A stretch of 64,000 nucleotides of DNA from contig CAWBKK010000010.1 in NCBI GenBank assembly GCA_963789355.1, positions 124,001 to 188,000 on the forward strand, in the 5' to 3' direction. This document shows, in pieces, positions 40,633 through 50,122 of the stretch. The notes under the pieces were generated by a model. That model had not been told where the DNA came from. It was given only the letters and a program-made list of their open reading frames with translations, and did not search any database. Position numbers and translations under genes: made by a program. How positions within the stretch are numbered: position 1 is the stretch's first letter; each line of letters opens with the position of its first letter. Origin of the DNA: Gaiellasilicea sp963789355 (GTDB taxonomy: Bacteria; Actinomycetota; Thermoleophilia; Gaiellales; Gaiellaceae).

Positions 40633-41694
40633 ATGAGGGTCTCCCGCCTGTTGACGCTGCTCGTCCTCCTGCTCGCGCTCGGCGGCTGCGGCGGAGATGA
40701 CGATGAGACCGCGCCCCCGTTGGAGGGGACCGTCGTCGCGAGCGGTTCGCTCACCACGCCGGGAACGTCGATCAAGGTCGGTCTCGTCACCGACATCGGC
40801 GGCCTCGACGACCGCTCCTTCAACTTCCTCGCGAACACGGGCCTCGAGCGGGCGCAGAACGAGCTCGGCGTCGAGGGACGGGTCGTGATCTCCAAGTCCG
40901 ACGCCGACTACGTCCCGAACCTGACCTCACTCGCGAAGGCCGACTACGACCTCGTGATCGCGGTCGGCTTCCTGATGGCGGCGGCGCTCGAGAAGGTGGC
41001 GACGCGCTATCCCGACGTCGACTTCGCGATCGTCGACTACTCCCAGGCGGAGCTGGAGTCGAAGCCGAAGAACGTCCGCGGGCTGCTCTTCAAGGAACAG
41101 GAGGCGGGCTACCTCGTCGGCTACCTGGCCGGGCTGATCACGAAGGCCGAGGCGGGCGCGAAGCAGGTGGTCGGCTCGGTCGGCGGGCTCAAGATCCCCC
41201 CGGTCGACCGCTACATCGCCGGCTTCCAGGCGGGCGCGCAGCAGGCGAACCCGGAGATCACGACGCTCAATTCCTACTCGCAGGACTTCGTCGACCAGGC
41301 CAAGTGCAAGGAGCTCGCCCTCGACCAGATCTCCCGCGGCGCGCATGTCGTCTTCCAGGTCGCGGGCCAGTGCGGCCTGGGAGCCCTTTCGGCCGCCCAG
41401 GAGAAGAACATGGTCGGGATCGGGGTCGATGCCGACCAGGCCTATCTGGGGCCGCATATCGCCACGAGCGCGCTCAAGAAGGTCGACGTCGCCGTCTACC
41501 AGACGATCCAGGACGTCCAGGCTGGCGGCTTCAACGGCGGCGAGGACACGATCTTCGACGTCGCGTCGGGCGCGGTCGGGATCGGCGAGATCGCCGCGAC
41601 CGTCCCGCGCGAGGCTGTCGCCGAGGTCAAGCGCGTCCAGGCGGAGATCGCCTCGGGCACGATCGCGGACATTCCGGAGACCGTCTCCGGCTAG
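40633..41694 (+). CDS. BMP-family substrate-binding lipoprotein
   Basis: A 353-residue paralogue of the preceding protein, but with a classical lipobox: LLALGG-Cys19 after a basic, hydrophobic leader, then an acidic linker (GGDDDETAPP). The shared blocks are nearly identical: LVTDIGGLDDRSFNFLANTG, GFLMAAALEKVATRYPDVDF, LLFKEQEAGYLVGYLAGLI and FQVAGQCGLGALSAAQEKNM. It should be tethered to the outer face of the membrane and feed the transporter coded next. Nucleoside as ligand is inferred from family and neighbours. Confidence 0.9.
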   Translation: MRVSRLLTLLVLLLALGGCGGDDDETAPPLEGTVVASGSLTTPGTSIKVGLVTDIGGLDDRSFNFLANTGLERAQNELGVEGRVVISKSDADYVPNLTSLAKADYDLVIAVGFLMAAALEKVATRYPDVDFAIVDYSQAELESKPKNVRGLLFKEQEAGYLVGYLAGLITKAEAGAKQVVGSVGGLKIPPVDRYIAGFQAGAQQANPEITTLNSYSQDFVDQAKCKELALDQISRGAHVVFQVAGQCGLGALSAAQEKNMVGIGVDADQAYLGPHIATSALKKVDVAVYQTIQDVQAGGFNGGEDTIFDVASGAVGIGEIAATVPREAVAEVKRVQAEIASGTIADIPETVSG

Positions 41695-41723
41695 TTCGGC
41701 TCAGTCCGGCCCTCCCGGCACAA

Positions 41724-41729
41724 TAGGAT
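41724..41729 (+). promoter_or_regulatory. Putative -10 box of the ABC ATPase gene
   Basis: TAGGAT ends 6 nt before the GTG, with no Shine-Dalgarno sequence between (CCCCCC). A leaderless internal promoter could express the transporter apart from the binding proteins. Confidence 0.45.
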
Positions 41730-41735
41730 CCCCCC

Positions 41736-43261
<1,526 letters not shown>

Positions 43262-43265
<4 letters not shown>

Positions 43266-44560
43266 GCGAGCCGGGCGCACCGACGCCTCCCGAAGGCGGC
43301 GGCAAGGTCGAGAACCCGCGCACGGGCGGCGACTACGCGCCGAGCGTCGCGTCGCGGCTGGCGCTCGCCCAGAAGGCCGGCGGCATCGTCGTCCCGCTCC
43401 TGACCGTCCTCCTCGCCTTCCTGATCGGCGGGGTCGTCGTCTTCGCGACGACCGGCGACAACCCCCTCAGCACCTACAAGGCGATCTTCGAGGGCGCAGG
43501 GCTGAACTGGTTCATCGAGGTCGGCTCGTACGAGCTGCGGATCCCGTTCACCGACGCGCACGTGCCGTTCCCCTGGAACGTGAACGACATCGACTCGACG
43601 GCAGCCTTCAACCTGCAGCAGACGCTGATCAACTTCGTCCCGCTCGTCCTGACCGGGCTCGCGGTCGGGTTCGCGTTCCGGTGCGGGATGTTCAACATCG
43701 GCGGCCAGGGCCAGTACCTCGGCGGCGCGATCATCGCCGTCTGGATCGGCTCCGAGCTGCCCGGGCTCCCCGGCTTCGTCCACATCCTCGCCGCGATCGT
43801 CGGAGGCGCCCTCGCCGGCGCGATCTGGGCCGGGATCGCGGGCTTCCTCAAGGCCACGGTCGGGACGCATGAGGTGATCTCGACGATCATGCTCAACTGG
43901 ATCGCGGTCTGGATCGGCGTCTTCCTCTTCGGGCTCGGCGGGCCGCTCCAGAACGACACCCAGCCGTTCGTGCCGGTCTCGAACGACATCCTCGAGGAGT
44001 CGAAGCTGCCGATCTTCTGGGGCGATCCCTTCCTCCAGGCTCTCCACGTCGGCTTCTTCGTCGCGCTCGCGGGGCTGGTCGTCTACTGGATCACGCTCAA
44101 CCGGACGACTCTCGGCTACGAGGTGCGGGCGGTCGGCTACAGCCCCGAGGCAGCCCGGTACGGCGGGATCTCGGTCGCGCGCAACTACTTCCTCGCGATG
44201 GCGATCTCCGGCCTCTTCGCCGGGCTTGCGGGCGCCCTCGACACGGTCGGCTGGGCCTATCGCCTGAACACGAACGACGTGATGATCTCGTCGCAGATCG
44301 CGTTCGTCGGGATCGCGGTCGCACTGCTCGGCCGCAACAAGGCGATCGGGATCGGCCTCGCCGCGATGCTGTTCGCGTCCCTCGTCACCGGGACGTCGAC
44401 CCGGAACCTCGACCCGGAGATCTTCAAGCCCGAGCTGGCCTCGAACCTGACCGTCCTGATCCAGGGGCTCGTCGTGCTCTTCGTCGGCGCCGACGTGCTG
44501 ATCCTCTCGCTCCTCGGCCTGCGCCGGCGGCGCAAGCGCGCCGCGGAGGCTCCGGGCTGA
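43262..44560 (+). CDS. ABC importer permease (BMP/nucleoside type), first subunit
   Basis: A 432-residue permease of the BPD_transp_2 family with about ten membrane helices. A soluble Pro/Gly-rich N-terminus (about 40 residues) precedes the first helix (IVVPLLTVLLAFLIGGVVVF). Typical motifs: RCGMFNIGGQGQYLGGAI, GTHEVISTIMLNWIAVWI and YGGISVARNYFLAMAISGLF. TTG overlaps the ATPase stop. Forms the pore with the next subunit. Confidence 0.92.
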
Positions 44561-45753
44561 TGCTCGAGCGTCTCCTCGCCCGGCTCCCCAGCGGTTCCCG
44601 CGCGATCGCGTGGGCCGGGATCCTCCTCGGCCTCGCCGCCTTCTGGGTGGCGCTGCCGCCGCTGAAGGTGCGGGAGCCCGTCGTGCCGATCGCGATCGGA
44701 CTCCTCGGGGTCGGCCTCGGCGTCTTCGCCGTCACCCGGGGCGTGCGGCGTCTGGGCTGGAGCGCGATCGTGATCGGCGTGCTCGGGATCGGTCTCGGCT
44801 ACCTCGCCACCCGCTCCAGCGAGGCTCATCTCGACCAGGTGATCGTCTGGTCGGCGCTGACCGCGGCGATGCTCCGCTACGCGACCCCACTCGCGTTCGC
44901 GGCGATGGGCGGCATCTTCTCCGAGCGCAGCGGCGTCGTGAACATCGGCCTCGAGGGGATGATGCTCTCCGGCGCGTTCTTCGGGATCCTCGGGGCGGAC
45001 AAGTTCGACTCGTGGCCGCTCGGACTCCTCTGCGCGGCGATCTCCGGCGCGGTGTTCGCGCTCATCCACGCCTTCTTCGCGATCCACCTCCGCGCCGACC
45101 AGATCGTCGGCGGCACCGCGATCAACTTCCTGGCGCTCGGGGTCACCGGCTACCTCTTCATCGACATCTACAGCGGCGAGGGCACGCCACCGGACATCCC
45201 CGGCATTCCGAACGTGCACCTGTCGTTCCTGGAGGACTGGTACTTCATCGGGCCGGTGCTGGGGCAGCTGAACCTGATGATCTGGCTCGCGTTCCTGACC
45301 ATCGTCGCCACCTGGATCGTCCTCTTCAAGACGCCGATCGGGCTTCGCATCCGGGCCGTCGGCGAGCATCCGCGCGCGGCCGACACGGTCGGGATCTCCG
45401 TCTACAAGACGCGCTACGCCGCGGTCGTGGTCTCCGGGATCCTCGCGGCGCTCGGCGGCGCGTACCTGTCGGTCGGGTTCGTCAACTCGTTCAACCAGAA
45501 CATGACGGTCGGGAAGGGGTTCATCGCGCTCGCGGCGGTCATCTTCGGCAACTGGCGCCCGTGGGGCGCGGCGGCGGCGGCGCTCCTCTTCGGCTTCTCG
45601 AGCGCGCTCGCGCAGCGCCTGCCCGCCTACTCGGAGTCGGCGGCGGTGCTTTTCCAGGCGCTGCCGTACGTGCTGACGCTGATCGCGGTCGCGGGCGTGA
45701 TCGGCCGCTCGATTCCGCCCGCTGCAGTCGGCCGGCCCTACAAGAAACAGTGA
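44560..45753 (+). CDS. ABC importer permease (BMP/nucleoside type), second subunit
   Basis: A 397-residue BPD_transp_2 permease. Family motifs: YATPLAFAAMGGIFSERSGV, VNIGLEGMMLSGAFFGILGA, LRADQIVGGTAINFLALGVT and GKGFIALAAVIFGNWRPWGA. It has about three more N-terminal membrane helices than minimal members (ILLGLAAFWVALPPLKVREP onward). ATG shares one base with the previous stop (TGATG). Confidence 0.92.
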   Translation: MLERLLARLPSGSRAIAWAGILLGLAAFWVALPPLKVREPVVPIAIGLLGVGLGVFAVTRGVRRLGWSAIVIGVLGIGLGYLATRSSEAHLDQVIVWSALTAAMLRYATPLAFAAMGGIFSERSGVVNIGLEGMMLSGAFFGILGADKFDSWPLGLLCAAISGAVFALIHAFFAIHLRADQIVGGTAINFLALGVTGYLFIDIYSGEGTPPDIPGIPNVHLSFLEDWYFIGPVLGQLNLMIWLAFLTIVATWIVLFKTPIGLRIRAVGEHPRAADTVGISVYKTRYAAVVVSGILAALGGAYLSVGFVNSFNQNMTVGKGFIALAAVIFGNWRPWGAAAAALLFGFSSALAQRLPAYSESAAVLFQALPYVLTLIAVAGVIGRSIPPAAVGRPYKKQ

Positions 45754-46097
45754 GCTCCAACGGCGGGCCGCCGCGCCCCGGAAGCGCGCGCGCATCGGTT
45801 CTCGTCGGGCTGCTCGCGGTCGCGACGATGCCGGCGGCGGTCGTCGCCACCCGCTGGTCGCGGCAATACGATCTGCTCGAGGCAGGCTTTGCGATCCCGG
45901 TCGGCGCCGCGCTCGGCTTCCTCGCGGTCGCGCTCGCCAGGCGCGCGAGGTCGCGGCTGGCGCCGACGCTCGGCCATCCGACGGGGACGAGGACGGCGCG
46001 TCTCGGCCGCGTCCTCGGCCTGCTCGGCTTCCTGCTCGCGCTGACCTCGGCCGGCTCCCTGGCGGTCTACTGGGTGCTCTCGATCGTCGAGACCTAG
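45750..46097 (+). CDS. Small membrane protein at the end of the transporter operon
   Basis: A 115-residue protein with three hydrophobic segments: VLVGLLAVATMPAAVVAT, GFAIPVGAALGFLAVALA and VLGLLGFLLALTSAGSLAVY. The loop between the second and third is basic. GTG overlaps the permease stop (GTGA), so it is co-translated. No family recognised; it may be an accessory of the transporter or a chance neighbour. Confidence 0.7.
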   Translation: MSSNGGPPRPGSARASVLVGLLAVATMPAAVVATRWSRQYDLLEAGFAIPVGAALGFLAVALARRARSRLAPTLGHPTGTRTARLGRVLGLLGFLLALTSAGSLAVYWVLSIVET

Positions 46098-46118
46098 ATC
46101 CCCGCGAACATCCCGTGG

Positions 46119-46175
46119 CCTGGCCAGCTGCGCCTGGAGGCCGGCTCCTCCGGCCGGGAGGCGCAGCTGGCCAGG
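46119..46175. other. Large hairpin between the transport operon and the RodZ-like gene
   Basis: CCTGGCCAGCTGCGCCT (46119-46135) and AGGCGCAGCTGGCCAGG (46159-46175) form a perfect 17-bp stem; the 23-nt interior folds again (GGCCGG/CCGGCC). No T-run on either side. It may end transcription without a U-tract. Confidence 0.6.
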
Positions 46176-46190
46176 GGTCGCGGGGGCGGC

Positions 46191-46196
46191 TACCAT
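46191..46196 (+). promoter_or_regulatory. Putative -10 box of the RodZ-like gene
   Basis: TACCAT ends 6 nt before the GTG; TGGCCA at 46168-46173 is a possible -35 at 17-nt spacing, inside the hairpin arm. No Shine-Dalgarno sequence. Confidence 0.5.
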
Positions 46197-46202
46197 GCCC
46201 GC

Positions 46203-46934
46203 GTGTTCGAGATCGGCAACAGCCTCCGAGAGGCCCGACTCCGCCGCCACATCGAGTTCGTGGACGCCGAGCACGGGACGAAGATCCGGGGCAAGTACCT
46301 GCGTGCGCTCGAGGACGAGCGCTTCGAGCTGCTCCCCTCACACACCTACATCAAGGGCTTCCTCCGCTCCTACGCCGACTACCTCGGCCTGGACGGGCAG
46401 CTGTACGTGGACGAGTACAACTCCCGCTTCGTGATCGGCGAGGAGGACGCACCCGTGCGGGCCCGGCGCGTGCCGGCCGCGAAGGCGAGGCGCTCCGACC
46501 GGCGCGAATCGAACATCGTCCTGCTCGCCCTGACCTCGATCGCGATCGTGACCGCGCTCGTGATCGTCGCCTGGCGCTTCGGTAGCCCCGACGACGAGCC
46601 GGTGCACGGGCTGACGACGGCCGCGAATGAGCAGCGGCCCGCGGTGCAGGTGCCGCAGGCAGCCGGGACGGCCCGGCTGGAGCTGCGGGCGACGCGCGGC
46701 AACTCCTACGCCCTCGTCCGGAAGGGCAGCGTGCTCGGCGAGCTGATGTACCAAGGGACGCTCGAGCGCGGCCAGAAGAAGGTCTTCGACGGCCAAGTCC
46801 TCTGGGTCCGGCTCGAGTCGCCCCAGAACGTGCTCGTCCGCCGCAACGGCAACAAGGTTCGGCTGCCCGCCGCCGTCAAGGCACAGGGCGTCTTCGTGAC
46901 GGCGAAGAAGATCTTCGCGGCCGACGCGGCTTGA
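46203..46934 (+). CDS. RodZ-like helix-turn-helix membrane protein
   Basis: A 243-residue protein: an N-terminal helix-turn-helix of the RodZ type (FEIGNSLREARLRRHIEFVD, then GTKIRGKYLRALEDERFELL and SHTYIKGFLRSYADYLGLDG; residues 1-70), a basic linker, one membrane helix (SNIVLLALTSIAIVTALVIV, about 103-125) and a beta-rich C-terminal domain resembling DUF4115. RodZ proteins link the cytoskeleton or envelope machinery to the membrane; partners here are unknown. The stop overlaps cinA (TTGA), a common actinobacterial pairing. Confidence 0.87.
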   Translation: MFEIGNSLREARLRRHIEFVDAEHGTKIRGKYLRALEDERFELLPSHTYIKGFLRSYADYLGLDGQLYVDEYNSRFVIGEEDAPVRARRVPAAKARRSDRRESNIVLLALTSIAIVTALVIVAWRFGSPDDEPVHGLTTAANEQRPAVQVPQAAGTARLELRATRGNSYALVRKGSVLGELMYQGTLERGQKKVFDGQVLWVRLESPQNVLVRRNGNKVRLPAAVKAQGVFVTAKKIFAADAA

Positions 46935-48220
46935 GCAGAGCCAACGGCGATCGTCCACGCGCGATCATCGTCGTCACGGGCAGCGAGCTCGTCCGCGGCG
47001 AGCGCACCGATCTGAACGGCCCGTTCCTGGCCCGCTCCCTGCTCGCGCTCGGGATCGAGCCGACCCGGATCCACGTCGTCGGCGACGACGCGGGCGAGCT
47101 CGAGGCGGCAGTTGCGGAAGCCGTCGGCGCGGCCGACCTCGTCGCGACCTCGGGCGGACTCGGCCCGACGCACGACGACCGCACCGTCGCGATCGTGGCC
47201 AAGGTCGCGGGGCTGCCGCTGAGCGTCGACGGCGAGCTGGAAGCCCAGATCGAGGCCGTCTCTCGTCTGGTCGCGGAGCGGCTGCAGCGTCCCTACGCCG
47301 ACTTCGCGCAGGGGGTGACGAAGCAGGCGACGGTACCGGAGCCGTCCACGATCCTCGGTCTCGCGGGCACTGCGCCGGGCCTGGTGGTCGAGGCGCACGG
47401 GACGCCGGTGATCGTGCTCCCCGGGCCGCCGTCGGAGCTGCAGCGGCTCTGGCCGCGTGCGCTCGAAGCTCCGGAGGTCCGCCGAATCCTCGACTCCGGG
47501 ACGCCGCCGTTGCGGCGGACGCTGCGCTTCTTCGGCCCGGGTGAGTCGCAGGTCGCGCAGGCCTTCCAGGAGGCCGGCGGCGACGGCGACGGACTCGAGG
47601 TGACTATCTGCGCCCGTAACTTCGAGATCCACGTCGACCTGGTCGCAGCGCCCGAAGCCGAGCCGCGGCTGCTCGAGCTGCAGGCGGCGCTGACAGAGCG
47701 ACTCGGGCGGTTCCTCTACTCGAGCGACGGGCGAAGCGTCGAGGAGATCGTGCTCGACCACTGCCGCGACCGAGGGTGGTCGCTCGCGACCGCCGAGTCG
47801 TGCACGGGCGGCCTCGTTGCGGCCGGCCTGACCGCGGTCCCCGGCTCGACCGACGTCGTCACCGGCGGGATCGTCGCCTACGCGAACGAGGTCAAGGTCG
47901 GCGAGCTCGGCGTCCCGGCGGCGCTGATCGAGCGGCACGGCGCCGTGTCGGCCGAGGTAGCCGAGGCGATGGCACGCGGGGCGCGTGAGCGGCTCGGTGT
48001 CGACGCCGCCGTCTCCGTCACCGGGATCGCCGGCCCCGGCGGCGGCTCGGAGGAGAAGCCGGTCGGGCTCGTCTACTTCCACGCCGAGACGCCCGCAGCG
48101 AGCCAGGGCGGGACGTTCAGCCTTCCGGGCGACCGCGACTCGATCCGCCGGCGCTCGGTGGTCGCGTCGCTCCATCTCCTGCGGCGTCTTCTGGAACAGA
48201 ATCGAGACAAAGCCGCATAA
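46931..48220 (+). CDS. cinA: CinA: MoCF-biosynthesis-type domain plus nicotinamide-nucleotide amidase
   Basis: A 429-residue CinA protein. The N-terminal domain (about 1-170: IIVVTGSELVRGERTDLNGP, ATSGGLGPTHDDRTVAIVAK) is the molybdopterin-binding-like fold that acts as a pyrophosphatase in some species; the C-terminal domain (about 265-429: ATAESCTGGLVAAGLTAVPG, VTGIAGPGGGSEEKPVGLVY) is the NMN deamidase, which recycles nicotinamide mononucleotide. CinA is often coded next to recA, as here. Confidence 0.94.
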   Translation: MSRANGDRPRAIIVVTGSELVRGERTDLNGPFLARSLLALGIEPTRIHVVGDDAGELEAAVAEAVGAADLVATSGGLGPTHDDRTVAIVAKVAGLPLSVDGELEAQIEAVSRLVAERLQRPYADFAQGVTKQATVPEPSTILGLAGTAPGLVVEAHGTPVIVLPGPPSELQRLWPRALEAPEVRRILDSGTPPLRRTLRFFGPGESQVAQAFQEAGGDGDGLEVTICARNFEIHVDLVAAPEAEPRLLELQAALTERLGRFLYSSDGRSVEEIVLDHCRDRGWSLATAESCTGGLVAAGLTAVPGSTDVVTGGIVAYANEVKVGELGVPAALIERHGAVSAEVAEAMARGARERLGVDAAVSVTGIAGPGGGSEEKPVGLVYFHAETPAASQGGTFSLPGDRDSIRRRSVVASLHLLRRLLEQNRDKAA

Positions 48221-48337
48221 CTTCGGCCGGTAGCGTGGGCACGTGTCGTCCGACGCAGCTGCTTTCCTTTCACGTTCTGCACCCGTTCGGGGCGCTGTAC
48301 GAGGTGCACGACTCATTTCGGCTAGGAGGCTGATCAG
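48221..48337 (+). promoter_or_regulatory. recA leader region
   Basis: This 117-nt gap holds a TAGCGT hexamer (48231-48236), a GTG 6 nt after it that opens a 32-codon frame ending on the recA start (ATGA), a TGCACC/GGTGCA inverted repeat, and a strong AGGAGG (48324-48329) for recA. I find no GAAC-N4-GTTC LexA box of the Gram-positive type. Confidence 0.5.
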
Positions 48338-49441
48338 ATGAACCGCGAGGAAGCTCTCGACGTCGCCCTCGGGCAGATCGAGCGACAGTTCGGAAAGGGC
48401 TCGGTCATGAAGATGAGCGACCAGGCCCAGGTGCAGATCGGGGCGATCTCGACGGGGTCGCTCGTGCTCGACGTCGCGCTCGGCATCGGCGGGCTGCCGC
48501 GTGGACGCGTGGTCGAGGTCTTCGGCCCGGAGAGCTCGGGCAAGACGACGCTCGTCTACCACGTGATCGCCGAGGCCCAGCGCCGCGGCGGCATCTGCGC
48601 CTTCATCGACGCCGAGCACGCGATGGACCCGCAGTACGCGCGCAAGATCGGCGTCAACGTCGACGATCTGCTCGTCTCGCAGCCCGACACCGGCGAGCAG
48701 GCGCTCGAGATCACCGAGCTGCTCGTCCGCTCGGGGGCGCTCGACGTCGTCGCGGTCGACTCCGTCGCCGCCCTGACTCCGAAGGCGGAGATCGAGGGAG
48801 AGATGGGCGACAGCCACGTCGGCCTGCAGGCGCGCTTGATGAGCCAGGCGCTGCGCAAGCTCGCCGGCACGCTCAACCGCACCGACACGATCTGCCTCTT
48901 CACGAACCAGCTGCGCGAGAAGATCGGCGTCATGTTCGGCAGCCCCGAGACGACGCCGGGCGGCCGGGCGCTCAAGTTCTACTCCTCGGTGCGGCTCGAC
49001 ATCCGCCGGATCGAGACGCTCAAGGACGGCGCCGAGGCCTACGGCAACCGCGTCCGCGTCAAGGTGGTCAAGAACAAGGTCGCGCCGCCGTTCAAGCAGG
49101 CCGAGTTCGACATCATCTACGGCTCCGGCATCTCCTGGGAGAGCACGGTGCTCGACGTCGGGATCGAGCGGAAGATCGTCGCCAAGTCCGGCTCGTACTT
49201 CAGCTTCGGCGACGAGCGGCTCGGCCAGGGGCGCCAGAACGCGGCCTCGTTCCTGAAGGAGCATCCGGACGTCGTCCAGCAGATCCTCCAGCAGATCCAG
49301 GCGCAGGCGGGACCCGAGCAGGCCATCTCGGCGCGCCTGCTGCCGACCGTCGCCGGCGCCGAGGAGATCACGCCGGTGGTCGACGAGGCCGAGGTCGAGG
49401 CCGAGGTCGAGGAGCAGGAGGAAGCCGCCTCCGCGGCCTAG
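48338..49441 (+). CDS. recA: Recombinase RecA
   Basis: RecA drives homologous strand exchange and triggers the SOS response. The 367-residue protein has Walker A GPESSGKTT at residues 63-71, the CAFIDAEHAMDPQYARKIGV and QPDTGEQALEI motifs, Walker B VVAVDSVAALTPKAEIEGEM, DNA-binding loops (MSQALRKLAGTLNRTDTICL) and an acidic C-terminal tail. AGGAGG lies 8 nt before the ATG. recX follows 18 nt after the stop. Confidence 0.98.
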   Translation: MNREEALDVALGQIERQFGKGSVMKMSDQAQVQIGAISTGSLVLDVALGIGGLPRGRVVEVFGPESSGKTTLVYHVIAEAQRRGGICAFIDAEHAMDPQYARKIGVNVDDLLVSQPDTGEQALEITELLVRSGALDVVAVDSVAALTPKAEIEGEMGDSHVGLQARLMSQALRKLAGTLNRTDTICLFTNQLREKIGVMFGSPETTPGGRALKFYSSVRLDIRRIETLKDGAEAYGNRVRVKVVKNKVAPPFKQAEFDIIYGSGISWESTVLDVGIERKIVAKSGSYFSFGDERLGQGRQNAASFLKEHPDVVQQILQQIQAQAGPEQAISARLLPTVAGAEEITPVVDEAEVEAEVEEQEEAASAA

Positions 49442-49459
49442 ACGGGACGAGACGCCGCC

Positions 49460-49875
49460 GTGCCCGAGCAACCCGACGCGGTCGAGCAGGCGCTGCGGTC
49501 GCTCCGCTTCCGCGATCGCTCGACCGCGGAGCTCGACCGGCGCCTCGCGCAACGCGGCGTGGGGGAGGCGGAGCGGGAGCAGGCGCTCGAGACGCTCGAG
49601 CGGATCGGGTACGTGGACGACGAGCGGCTCGCCCGGACGCGGGCGGAGCAGCTCGCCGGCCGCGGATCCGGCGATGCCCTGATCCGGCACGATCTCCAGG
49701 GACGCGGGATTGCCCCGAGCAGATCGAGGCCGCGCTCGCCGCGCTCGAGCCCGAACGGGAGCGCGCTCGCCGCCTCGCGGAGCAGCGGGGGAGATCGGCC
49801 AAGACGGCTCGCTACCTCGCTTCGCGGGGCTTCGGCTCGGATGCACTGGAAGGGATCGTTGCGCGGGACGACTGA
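49460..49875 (+). pseudogene. recX: RecX, interrupted by a one-base frameshift
   Basis: RecX binds and restrains RecA filaments. The first part (EQPDAVEQALRSLRFRDRST through DDERLARTRAEQL and DLQGRGIAP) is a clear RecX N-terminus and middle. At a CCCC run (49713-49716) the family sequence moves to the -1 frame, where EQIEAALAALEPERERARRL and TARYLASRGFGSDALEGIV continue to a normal TGA at 49873-49875. Joined, it makes about 138 residues, a plausible RecX. One missing C explains it: true mutation, sequencing or assembly error, or programmed slippage. Without the shift the frame runs to 49885 with an unrelated tail. Confidence 0.8.
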
Positions 49876-50122
49876 GAAGCGGTAGGATCGTATGTGCTTC
49901 CATTCGACGTTTTTCCTGCACACTTGCGTTTTTCCGATGCTTCTGAAGGCTTGGCTCTCTTGACCACTCCGACCCTGTATCCAGCGGACGCCCGGGAGGA
50001 CTCCGGCTCGACCGTGATCTGACGCGCCAAGACCCGAGCGCGGCCGTGCAGGCCGGCGCCGGATGTGAGCACCCGCGACGCTCGTCGCGGAATCCACCTT
50101 CTCCCTCTGGAGGCAGGACGGC
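49876..50122 (+). promoter_or_regulatory. Long leader region of RNase Y
   Basis: The longest gene-free stretch here apart from the rnj gap. It holds TAGGAT (49883-49888), a direct repeat CGTTTTTCC (49908-49916 and 49927-49935), a possible TTGACC -35 near 49960 without a well-placed partner, and a CGCGAC/GTCGCG hairpin (50074-50089). The ribosome-binding site is GGAGGC about 10 nt before the ATG. No known riboswitch recognised. Confidence 0.4.

Noticed and set aside
48221..48337. LexA operator before recA
   Set aside because: CGTTC occurs twice (CACGTTCTGCACCCGTTCG) but as a direct repeat, not as the GAAC-N4-GTTC palindrome.
49892..49963. 23-codon peptide (MCFHSTFFLHTCVFPMLLKA...) before rny
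   Set aside because: No ribosome-binding site, and only 3 nt from a TAGGAT box, too close for a leaderless start. Probably chance in an AT-rich leader.
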